Shown: in pieces, positions 15,228 to 22,619 of the stretch | How positions within the stretch are numbered: position 1 is the first letter of the stretch | Layout: each line of letters starts with the position of its first letter | Source: DASSWG01 sp041689995 | GTDB taxonomy: Bacteria; Bacteroidota; Bacteroidia; Flavobacteriales; Flavobacteriaceae | DNA: 28,061 nt | Assembly: GCA_041689995.1 (NCBI GenBank) | Contig: JBDNFD010000102.1 | Location: 1 to 28,061 of the forward strand | Reading direction: 5' to 3' | Notes under the pieces: generated by a model | Told to the model about the DNA's origin: nothing | Database searches by the model: none | Seen by the model: the letters and a program-made list of their open reading frames with translations, nothing else | Position numbers and translations under genes: made by a program

Positions 15228-18227
15228 TCATTCTTTAATCAAATTTAGAAGTGTTGGCAAAACAACCATTAAGAGTGGTAACGCAAACACCAATCCTCCA
15301 ATCACGGCAATCGCCAATGGCTGGTGAAGTTGTGCTCCTGCACCAATGCCCAAAGCGAGCGGCGCAAGTGCCATTATTGCCGCAAAAACGGTCATTAAAA
15401 GGGGGCGCAACCGAGCGGCAATTGAATATTCTATCTTCTTCAAATGGGTTAATGATGCATCTGCTTCTTGATATTGCCGATACGTAAAAATGGCATTTTC
15501 GCCAATGATTCCCACAATCATGACTATACCGGTATAACTGCCAACATTAAGCGGTGTTCCCGTAACAAAAAGACCTAATAAACATCCCGCAACACCCAAT
15601 ATAGCAATGATAATAATAGCAAAAGCAATCTTGATTTTTCGGAACAGAAAAAGTATAACAATGAATACTAGTAGAATTGCAGACACCAAAATCATGAGTA
15701 ATTCCTTAAAAGCTTGTTGCTGCTCTTTGTAGGCTCCGCCGTATTCAATGGTATATCCGGAAGGAAGACTTAGGTTTTTGGTTAAAGTATTTTGTATTTC
15801 GCTCAGTGTTGACCCCAAATCCCTTTTATCCAACCGGGCCGTAATAACACCCATTGATTTCTGGTTTTCCCGGTTTATTTCCGCAACGCCCTTTTCGGTA
15901 TTGATCGTGGCAACTGTCTTGATTGGCACCGAACTTCCATTAGGCAAAAGAATTGACGCATTCTTTATGTTATCGATCGATGTTTGATATGCATCAGGAT
16001 AAATTAGCCTAATATCAATGATCTGCTCCTTTTCGATCACAGTACTCAGGACCGTTCCTTCTATTTGTGTCTGCATTTGTAGCTGAAAATCAGCAACAGT
16101 CAATCCTAATTGTGCTAGTTTAGGCACATTGGGTTGGATATTCAAAACCGGGCCTGCCAAGATAATCCCATCATTAACGTCTGCCGTGCCTTTAACTTTC
16201 TCAATTTGAGAAGCTATTTCTTTGGAAAGCGATTCAAGTTTGTTTACATCATCCCCAAAAACCTTTACTTCAATAGGTTGTACCGAGCTCATAAGATCAC
16301 CAAGCATATCTCCTATTACCTGTCCGAAATCGATAGTCAATTGGGGAAGTTTTTCTTCTACTTTACTACGTATTTCATCTGAAACCTCCGTTGTGGTCTT
16401 ATTGCGTTTGTCTTTTAACTTTATAAGATAATCGCCTCGGTTGGGTTCAGTGATAAAAAAGCCCAATTGCGTTCCCAAACGGGCGGAATAAGCTTCCACC
16501 TCAGGCTGATTATCCAACACCTCGTTTACAATTTGAAGCATTCTGTCGGTTTCTTCCAGCGTTGTTCCTCCAGGACTGTTATAATCTAATATGATGCTAC
16601 CCTCATCCATTTCGGGCAAAAATCCTGATGGCAATTGCGACGGAATCAATATGATTATGATTATACAAACTACAAGGAATAAAATTCCTATCACTGGTTT
16701 TACAAGAATATTATGAATCCATTTTGTCTTTGACTCGTGTTTCTTAGCTTTTGAATTTTTCCGGGTAAACAAAATAGAAAATACCGGTACCACAAGCCAA
16801 GTGACTACGAAGGAAGCCGATAAGGCTATAATCATTGTAAAAGCCATTACCTGAAAGTATGCTCCGGCAACGCCCGTCATCAATACAAAAGGAATGAATA
16901 TTACGATCGTACTTAATGAGGACCCCACCATTGCAGGAAATAAATACTTTATTGTTTCATGAGCAATCTGGCCAATATTTTCTTCTGGATGTTCTTCCTT
17001 TATCTTATGGATTTTTTCTATGATCACCACCACATCATCTATCATCAAGCCAATAGCCGCAGCAACTGCACCAAGGGTCATAATATTGAAGGTATAGTTA
17101 AACGCTTCCATAATAATAAGCGTTAGCGAAAGCGATACCGGAATGGTAAATAGCACCACCATACTTGCCGAAAAAGATCGTAAGAAAATAATAACAACCA
17201 AGAGCGCCAATACCAGTCCTATCCAAAGAACGTCCTTGATACTTGATATACTCGTGTTCACAAAATCAGCCTGTTTATAATATGGTTTCAAAACAACACC
17301 ATTGGGCAAAATGTTTGCAAGTTCTTTTACCTTTTGCTCTATGCTAGCGTTTATATCTACCAAATTGGCGTTTGGCTGTTTGATTACAGCAATAGTTGGC
17401 ACATTTTTGCCATTGGCGAGGATTTTTACGTATTCTTTTACTTCTGAAACCTTAATTTCTGCTACATCCTTTAATCTGATTAAACGACTGGGACTGTTTA
17501 CAATGACCAAATCCTCTAATTCTGAAATATTATGAACAGCATTATCTGTGAGGGTTAAGTACATCCGGTCATAATCCGTTATAAAACCATTAGATTGTAG
17601 AATATTTGAGTTTGTAACGGCATTTTGAATTGTGGTCAAGGAAATTCCCAAAGATTTAAGGGTGGCTGGATTCAGGACTATCCGGTATTCCTTATCCTTC
17701 CCCCCAATTACCACAATATCTGAAACCCCTTGCGTTGCTGCCAAATAAGGTTTAATTTGATATTTGGCTATTTTTTTTAAATCAACCTGTGAAAAGCCTT
17801 CTCCTTCCAAAGAATATCCCATTACGGGAAGTATCGAAGGGTTCATTTTTTCTACGGAAAATACGGTATTTGGAAGTATGTTCCCTTGCGACTGGTTGAT
17901 GAACGACTCGATTTGTGCCTTTGCAGTATTGATGTCCATATTCCAATCTAGAAATACTGAAATCTCACAACTGCCCCGTGATGTTGTGCTGCGTATATAT
18001 TGCAACCCTTCCGTACGGCGAATGATATTTTCCAAAGGTATCGTTACCGTGGTCATCATCTTATCCACGGGCTGCTGACCAGCATCTGCAATAACTTTGA
18101 TTTTCGGGAACGTAATATCTGGGAAGAGCCCTGTCTTTAAATTTTTATAGGAGAAAACACCGCCCATCAGCAATAAAACGGCAATAGCCAAGATGGGATA
18201 TTTATAACTGGAATGCAGGTTTTTCAT
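15228..18227 (-). CDS. RND efflux pump inner-membrane permease
   Basis: A 999-residue resistance-nodulation-division permease. The N-terminal helix is followed by the porter region (FPKIKVIADAGQQPVDKMMTT, then NIIRRTEGLQYIRSTTSRG), a helix bundle with the proton-relay pair in GLMIDDVVVIIEKI, a second large periplasmic half from about residue 530, and the final helix bundle with GIVMIVGIIGENAIF and RLRPLLMT. The Asp-Asp in helix 4 is the AcrB-type arrangement. The drug, lipid or metal substrate cannot be told from sequence; heavy-metal export is possible but not specifically supported. It lies 2 bp after the adaptor gene and belongs to the TolC-adaptor-RND-DedA operon under promoter G. Confidence 0.94.
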   Translation of the reverse strand: MKNLHSSYKYPILAIAVLLLMGGVFSYKNLKTGLFPDITFPKIKVIADAGQQPVDKMMTTVTIPLENIIRRTEGLQYIRSTTSRGSCEISVFLDWNMDINTAKAQIESFINQSQGNILPNTVFSVEKMNPSILPVMGYSLEGEGFSQVDLKKIAKYQIKPYLAATQGVSDIVVIGGKDKEYRIVLNPATLKSLGISLTTIQNAVTNSNILQSNGFITDYDRMYLTLTDNAVHNISELEDLVIVNSPSRLIRLKDVAEIKVSEVKEYVKILANGKNVPTIAVIKQPNANLVDINASIEQKVKELANILPNGVVLKPYYKQADFVNTSISSIKDVLWIGLVLALLVVIIFLRSFSASMVVLFTIPVSLSLTLIIMEAFNYTFNIMTLGAVAAAIGLMIDDVVVIIEKIHKIKEEHPEENIGQIAHETIKYLFPAMVGSSLSTIVIFIPFVLMTGVAGAYFQVMAFTMIIALSASFVVTWLVVPVFSILFTRKNSKAKKHESKTKWIHNILVKPVIGILFLVVCIIIIILIPSQLPSGFLPEMDEGSIILDYNSPGGTTLEETDRMLQIVNEVLDNQPEVEAYSARLGTQLGFFITEPNRGDYLIKLKDKRNKTTTEVSDEIRSKVEEKLPQLTIDFGQVIGDMLGDLMSSVQPIEVKVFGDDVNKLESLSKEIASQIEKVKGTADVNDGIILAGPVLNIQPNVPKLAQLGLTVADFQLQMQTQIEGTVLSTVIEKEQIIDIRLIYPDAYQTSIDNIKNASILLPNGSSVPIKTVATINTEKGVAEINRENQKSMGVITARLDKRDLGSTLSEIQNTLTKNLSLPSGYTIEYGGAYKEQQQAFKELLMILVSAILLVFIVILFLFRKIKIAFAIIIIAILGVAGCLLGLFVTGTPLNVGSYTGIVMIVGIIGENAIFTYRQYQEADASLTHLKKIEYSIAARLRPLLMTVFAAIMALAPLALGIGAGAQLHQPLAIAVIGGLVFALPLLMVVLPTLLNLIKE

Positions 18228-18229
18228 GG

Positions 18230-19144
18230 CTATTTATATTTTACGAAGGTAGAATCCTGCATTTGGTATGCTCCATCTAAAATAACCAAGTCATTCAAAT
18301 GAATTTTATCAGATTGAATCTGAATAAGCGAATCGTTCTTTAATTGTGGAATCACAGCGGTTTTGATAGCGATAGAGTCATCAACAATTTTCATTACCCA
18401 ATATGCTGTCAAAAGCTCATTTGTCTGTAAGGCTCTTTTCGGAACGGTCAATGCGTTGGAGCTTTCCTTTTGAATAAATTTAACCTGAACGTTCAGGTTT
18501 TCGGGCAATTCTGACTTGGGCAAATCAATTAAAAAAGTTTGGGATTGGGATTGTGCATCGATGGTCGGCATCACATCGTTTATGGTTGCGGATATTTTTT
18601 TCCCATCGGGCAACAAGAGCTCACACTTAGATCCTATCTTGACATTTTCTCGATATTCATAAGGCACATTTACCTGCACAACCAAACTATTGGGCCGCAC
18701 AATGGTTGCCAAAACATCGCCTTCCGCCACGTAATCGTTTTTGGTTACATTCAGAACTATGACAACTCCTGTGGCATTACTTGAAATTCGAATAGGAGCA
18801 ATAAATTTTGCCAATGAACTATCAATTTTCACGGCTTCTTTCAGTGCGTCCTGTTCCTTGGTCCGCAATGAAGCGAAGGTCTGTCCTAAGTTTATAGGAT
18901 CTCCTATCTTAAAAGGCATATATGAAATATAGCCTGTGACATTTGAGCGTATATTTTCCTTTTTTTGATATTGAGTAACTCCATTAAAAGTTAAATATTC
19001 CTTGATGTCGTTCTGTCCAACTTTTACCACGCTTACCGTTATGGGTGCTTTCTTGGTAGCTTTTGTTTCCAAAGTTTTCTTGCAGGCCGATGCGCTTAAA
19101 AGCAGCAGGATGATTGTGATATTTTTGATGTAGTGTAAAACCAT
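18230..19144 (-). CDS. RND efflux periplasmic adaptor (HlyD/MFP family) lipoprotein
   Basis: A 304-residue membrane-fusion protein. The signal peptide ends in lipobox SASAC followed by KK, so it is lipid-anchored. The two lipoyl half-motifs are visible: KENIRSNVTGYISYMPFKIG with DPINLGQTFASL, and RISSNATGVVIVLNVTKND with YVAEGDVLATI. The alpha hairpin between them is very short (about 20 residues), as in compact Bacteroidota adaptors. Beta-barrel and membrane-proximal regions follow. The frame extends to a TTG at 19153, but the ATG at 19144 is preferred because it sits two bases after the TolC stop codon and gives a standard signal peptide. It bridges the pump and the outer-membrane channel. 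Confidence 0.9.
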   Translation of the reverse strand: MVLHYIKNITIILLLLSASACKKTLETKATKKAPITVSVVKVGQNDIKEYLTFNGVTQYQKKENIRSNVTGYISYMPFKIGDPINLGQTFASLRTKEQDALKEAVKIDSSLAKFIAPIRISSNATGVVIVLNVTKNDYVAEGDVLATIVRPNSLVVQVNVPYEYRENVKIGSKCELLLPDGKKISATINDVMPTIDAQSQSQTFLIDLPKSELPENLNVQVKFIQKESSNALTVPKRALQTNELLTAYWVMKIVDDSIAIKTAVIPQLKNDSLIQIQSDKIHLNDLVILDGAYQMQDSTFVKYK

Positions 19145-19146
19145 AG

Positions 19147-20430
19147 TTACCAATTAATAAAATTATACTGGCTCTGTAATAACCAGTGATTGGTCTGCAT
19201 TTGCAATTTGGCGTAAACATTCTGTTTGTAATTCTGAATTACATTCAGATAGTCCACAATAGATACTTGCCCCTGCACCAACTTTCCCTTGTATATTTCA
19301 AGTATGTTCTGCTGTTTTTGCAATTGATTATCCAGCAGTTGCATATTCTCGTCAAGACCCACTATTTGTTGTTCAATACTTTCAACCTTATTTTTCAGTT
19401 GTATTTTTGAATTTTCACGATAGTATTCCAGACTCTGCTTCTTATAATTGTTTTGCAATTCATTATACTTTCGCTGTCTGCCGTCGTAAATAGGAATCGT
19501 CAAACGCAGTCCCGCGCTTGCCCCTATTCTATGTTCAATATTCTGCAATTCCACCGCATTCAATCCCGTGTTCGCATACACGGAAACTTGTGGTTTGTAT
19601 TGATTATTAAAAACTTCTAGATCTGCAGCAACTTGTAAACTGTCATTTTCAAATTTTTTATTGTAAAAAAAGTCAGTTGGCTTTACAATCTCCAAAATAT
19701 TGGGCTTTGCAATTGAGTCCACTGTTTCCAAAGGAATACCACTCAACGTATAAAGCTGGTCTATGGAAGTTTTAAAGTTATTCTGAATTTGTTTCAATTC
19801 AAGCTTTTTGCTTTCAATATCAAGTTGCAACAGCAAATAATCGCTTTCCATTAAAACCGCGCGTTTCACCAAAAGTTCAACAACCTGCAATCTATTTTCC
19901 AAATCACTTAAAATTTCTTTCGTGAATTCCGCCTGCAGTTGAAGTTGATAGGTTGTGATATACAGGTCCGTAATATTCTTTATTAGATTGTGGGCAATCT
20001 CTTCCGAAGAAAGTTGAATTGCTTCATTTTTTATTTTATTCTGAAACAATAGATTATCAATTACCGCTTGGTTAAAGAGGTTTTTGGTGACATTTAATTG
20101 TGCGGAATATAAACCTCCATTGGTAACGCCAACGTCATAACCAAAAGCATTCGGGGATGGAGCTGTAGTAATGTCTATTGGTTTTCCGTTATTATCGAAA
20201 TAAGGAGCAACCAAAATCTCTGAAGTAACATTGATCTGAAAAGCCCTGTTTTGGGCGATTATTAATTTATTTTGGAGCTCGCCTATTTCACCTAAATTTT
20301 CATTTTCGAGCAAGGCAGGAGTATTATTTTTTGCTTGATCCAAGTAATAATCAAGTCCTCTAATATCTTGAGCAGAAACTTTTAGGAATGCCAACAATAA
20401 AAAGATAAGAGTGAGTTGAGTCTGTTTCAT
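19147..20430 (-). CDS. TolC-type outer-membrane efflux protein
   Basis: A 427-residue outer-membrane factor. The signal peptide is TLIFLLLAFLKVSAQ. The two long coiled-coil halves characteristic of TolC are clear: NTPALLENENLGEIGELQNK onward in the first and NYKKQSLEYYRENSKIQLK onward in the second, each followed by a membrane-strand region (SEILVAPYFD and GASAGLRLTIPIYDGR). The ATG at 20430 is chosen over an in-frame TTG at 20445 because it begins a normal signal peptide. First gene of the TolC-adaptor-RND-DedA operon. Promoter G lies far upstream, leaving a leader of about 246 bases with a long inverted repeat. Confidence 0.92.
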   Translation of the reverse strand: MKQTQLTLIFLLLAFLKVSAQDIRGLDYYLDQAKNNTPALLENENLGEIGELQNKLIIAQNRAFQINVTSEILVAPYFDNNGKPIDITTAPSPNAFGYDVGVTNGGLYSAQLNVTKNLFNQAVIDNLLFQNKIKNEAIQLSSEEIAHNLIKNITDLYITTYQLQLQAEFTKEILSDLENRLQVVELLVKRAVLMESDYLLLQLDIESKKLELKQIQNNFKTSIDQLYTLSGIPLETVDSIAKPNILEIVKPTDFFYNKKFENDSLQVAADLEVFNNQYKPQVSVYANTGLNAVELQNIEHRIGASAGLRLTIPIYDGRQRKYNELQNNYKKQSLEYYRENSKIQLKNKVESIEQQIVGLDENMQLLDNQLQKQQNILEIYKGKLVQGQVSIVDYLNVIQNYKQNVYAKLQMQTNHWLLQSQYNFINW

Positions 20431-20485
20431 TATTAATTTGCCCAATTACTTCTTTTGATAAACTGAGGGTTAATTGAAGTCAATA

Positions 20486-20560
20486 GTGCCTGACGAGGGA
20501 AGAAGTAATGCGAAACCAAATATTAATCCAACTTCCCTATCAGGGCTTACACTTAGGCAC
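20486..20560 (-). other. Long inverted repeat in the efflux-operon leader
   Basis: The leader between promoter G and the TolC start contains nested complementary segments. GTGCCT (20486-20491) pairs with AGGCAC (20555-20560), and AGGGAAG (20496-20502) pairs with CTTCCCT (20532-20538). Together they could fold the leader RNA into a branched hairpin about 75 nt long. It matches no riboswitch I recognise. Confidence 0.4.
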
Positions 20561-20585
20561 GATACCTTTAAATGTGGCTAATCCG

Positions 20586-20602
20586 CCTGCCGGACGGACA
20601 GG
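20586..20602. repeat. GC-rich interspersed palindrome (imperfect)
   Basis: CCTGCCGGACGGACAGG is an imperfect palindrome. It is much richer in GC than its surroundings and related to the perfect palindrome at 22077-22098. Such CCTGCC...GGCAGG elements recur between genes in flavobacterial genomes. It lies within the efflux-operon leader. Confidence 0.5.
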
Positions 20603-20676
20603 TTCAAATAAACGATGTCCGTAACCTAAAACGTAATTTTGTCAATACTCCCTGAATGTTTATTTTTAATATGAAA

Positions 20677-20721
20677 CAAAAGTAGAAGTGAAATCTAAAG
20701 AGAAATTGAAGAGGGATTAAA
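20677..20721 (-). promoter_or_regulatory. Regulon promoter G (TolC-adaptor-RND-DedA operon)
   Basis: On the minus strand three units with an 11-bp period: TTTAATCC (20721-20714), TTCAATTT (20710-20703), TTTAGATT (20699-20692). Then 7 bp and TACTTTTG (20684-20677), a perfect TAnnTTTG. The unit nearest the -7 element is a full match to the motif; the distal two are weaker. The TolC start is 246 bp downstream. Confidence 0.6.
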
Positions 20722-20955
20722 GAAATCTTATCTTTTGGTATTCTTCAAACTCTTTTTCAGCGTAGATGGGAAATTGATGCCTAGACCCCGAATCACAAAT
20801 CAACAAATTGCAATGCAAAAAAAGCTCCTTCCCTATTCCCAAAACAATAATCAGACAAAAAAAAAGAATTTATAGGGGAAGGTGGTCCCAACAAAGCAAT
20901 TTATAAAAGCTAAAACCTCCATCTCGGGAATTCGGAAGGAGTAAACCAATAAAAG
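20722..20955. other. Intergenic spacer with a large inverted repeat, no gene seen
   Basis: No coding frame is convincing here. The only structure is an inverted repeat, CCTTCCCTAT (20827-20836) with ATAGGGGAAGG (20872-20882, one extra G), enclosing about 35 bases with a run of nine A. It separates the efflux operon from the restriction/toxin island. Confidence 0.4.
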
Positions 20956-21088
20956 CAACACTATAATCCATCGCCAAAATTGTTAAGACTTTCCTAAAAG
21001 TAATCCGTATATTTGGAACTGAAACGTATTCGTCCTCAGCACGGAATTCCGTAACAGGATAAAAGAAGTATTGTTTTATATTTGAAGA
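20956..21088 (+). repeat. Direct repeat copy 1, upstream of the hsdM remnant
   Basis: This 133-bp stretch is repeated at 25639-25773 in the same orientation, with roughly a dozen mismatches and one 2-bp gap (about 90% identity by eye). Shared landmarks include AAAATTGTTAAGACTTTCC, GTAATCCGTATATTTGG and CGGAATTCCG. It contains two perfect TAnnTTTG elements (TATATTTG at 21008-21015 and 21077-21084) and ends about 20 bp before the hsdM start codon, so it probably carries the promoter. Confidence 0.85.
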
Positions 21089-21108
21089 AACTACACTTAT
21101 CTAACATA

Positions 21109-21282
21109 ATGACCAACCAACACATAAAGCAGCTCGAAACCGAATTATGGGATGCAGCTGATGATTTAAGAGCTAATTCCAAACTTACCGCTGCAGAATA
21201 CAAAGACCCACTTTTAGGATTGGTATTGTTGCGGTTTGCGCAAAACCGCTACGAAGATGCCAAGATTGGATGGGTTGAATAG
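21109..21282 (+). pseudogene. hsdM: hsdM 5' remnant (type I methyltransferase N-terminus)
   Basis: The frame from ATG 21109 reads MTNQHIKQLETELWDAADDL then RANSKLTAAEYKDPLLGLVL and LRFAQNRYEDAK, the well-conserved N-terminal start of type I modification subunits. After about 53 codons the hsdM sequence stops and is replaced in frame by IGWVE, the usual lead-in to a specificity-subunit recognition domain, then TAG. All catalytic parts (the SAM-binding and NPPF motifs) are gone, so no methyltransferase can be made from here. An internal deletion joining hsdM to hsdS explains it. A frame starting at TTG 21082 is less likely. Confidence 0.75.
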
Positions 21283-21909
21283 GAATTAGGAAATATTATT
21301 ACAAAATTAGAAAGTGGAAGTAGACCAAAAGGAGGTATTGATAAAGATTTGAATTTTGGTGTGCCAAGTATTGGAGCTGAAAGTGTTCTTGGTTTAGGAA
21401 AATATAATTATGGTAAGGAAAAGTTGATTTTAGAATTTTTTTATAACAAAATGAGAAAGGGTAAAATTGACCAAAAAGATATCTTAATATATAAAGATGG
21501 TGCCTATATAGGAAAGACTTCAATGTTTCAAGACGGTTTTCCATATAAAAAATGTGTTGTAAATGAACATGTTTTTCTAATAAACACAGAAAGTGAAAGC
21601 TTACAAAATTTTTTATTTTTCACATTAAATAGGAAAGAATATTTCGATAAAATGCAAGGATTAAATTCTAATGCTGCTCAACCAGGAATAAATCAAGAAA
21701 AGTTAAAATCATTACTAATTATATTAGCTAATATTGAATTGATAATAGATTTTAACGAAGTTGTAGAACCAAGGGTTAAATTAATTTTTAGTCTTGCAAA
21801 ACAAAACCAACTCTTAAAAGAAGCTCGTGATATTTTGTTGCCACGGTTGATGAGTGGGATGATTGATGTTGATGTGTTGCAAATAAAAGAAGGCGTTCAA
21901 AGATATTGA
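21283..21909 (+). pseudogene. hsdS: hsdS fragment (specificity subunit, C-terminal recognition domain)
   Basis: Continuing in the same frame after the TAG at 21280-21282, the sequence reads ELGNIITKLESGSRPKGG, the start of a target-recognition domain. It runs through VPSIGAESVLG, KDILIYKDGAYIGKT and NSNAAQPGINQEKL to the C-terminal helix region LAKQNQLLKEARDILLPRL followed by MSGMIDV. This is one recognition domain plus the distal conserved helix, about half of a normal 400-residue HsdS. A single base change (AAG to TAG) would explain the stop between the two parts. Translation could restart at ATG 21349, giving 186 residues. Half-size HsdS can dimerise in some systems, but without HsdM it would have no partner here. 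Confidence 0.72.
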
Positions 21910-22076
21910 TGATTATTTGGAGTTGGAAGGTGAGTTAGGTAGAGTTGCTGAGGATAAGAAAAAATATAGTAAATAGTGCTTTAAAACGCATTATTCTTAT
22001 TGTATTTACTTAGAAATTCACATAAACGTTTATGTATATCTTGAGTTGTGGCATGTCTCGACACGAACCTCTCCAA

Positions 22077-22098
22077 ACCTGCCTGCCGGCAGGCAGGT
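22077..22098. repeat. GC-rich interspersed palindrome (perfect, 22 bp)
   Basis: A perfect 22-bp palindrome whose inner 20 bases are CCTGCCTGCCGGCAGGCAGG, standing in AT-rich surroundings and related to the imperfect copy at 20586-20602. It lies 12 bp past the DUF4411 stop codon and could act as a hairpin terminator or be a mobile palindromic element. A second perfect palindrome, CATAAACGTTTATG, lies nearby at 22021-22034. Confidence 0.6.
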
Positions 22099-22109
22099 AG
22101 AAACTGGCT

Positions 22110-22619
22110 TTATTCTGATTTGCAGGTAAATTTTATGTTTAAATTCTTTATAAATTCAAAATCATCAATCCAACTTATATTCATATTATCACAGACGTGA
22201 GGAATTTTTATTTTGGTTTGTTTTCGAATAAAATCTTTTTTCTCCTTTGTTACCACTATAGCTTTTTCCTTCATTGCGTGTGCAATTACCCAAGGGTCAG
22301 CTTTAGAGTGAATTCCATTGCTTGAAACTAAATATTTATGGCCAGGATTTGATGCGTAAATTTCTTTAAGGCAATTCGTTACTTCTCCATCAATTTTTTT
22401 AATTGGGATATCGCTGTTTTTTAACCATTCGAAAAGATTATCTTCTCCTTTCTCAATTTCTTCATAAACTAATTCGGGAATAAAAATAACACCTTTTTTG
22501 CCTAGTTCATTTAAAACTTCCCAATAGGATGGACAAATTTCAGGTGAGTAATATTTTTGCCAAGCTTGAATTAGAATGTTGGCATCAATACAGTAAACTA
22601 CTTTTTCTTCTTCAAACAT
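22110..22619 (-). CDS. DUF4411 PIN-like nuclease, probable toxin
   Basis: A 169-residue protein with a PIN-like fold. The first acidic motif is CIDANILIQAW (Asp12); further acidic residues lie in ELVYEEIEKGED and in SKADPWVIAHAM, where an Asp is expected, followed by the beta strand AIVVTKEK. The DPWVIAHA signature and length fit DUF4411. PIN proteins are Mg-dependent ribonucleases and many are toxins of toxin-antitoxin systems. The start ATG overlaps the stop codon of the upstream XRE/ImmA gene by one base (TAATG), so the two are translated from one message and likely form a pair in which the upstream protein restrains this one. Confidence 0.8.
   Translation of the reverse strand: MFEEEKVVYCIDANILIQAWQKYYSPEICPSYWEVLNELGKKGVIFIPELVYEEIEKGEDNLFEWLKNSDIPIKKIDGEVTNCLKEIYASNPGHKYLVSSNGIHSKADPWVIAHAMKEKAIVVTKEKKDFIRKQTKIKIPHVCDNMNISWIDDFEFIKNLNIKFTCKSE

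Noticed and set aside
21893..21976. A short frame reading AFKDIDDYLELEGELGRV after the hsdS fragment
   Set aside because: It has no start codon in frame and only 27 codons. It might be a frameshifted tail of a lost gene but cannot be assigned.
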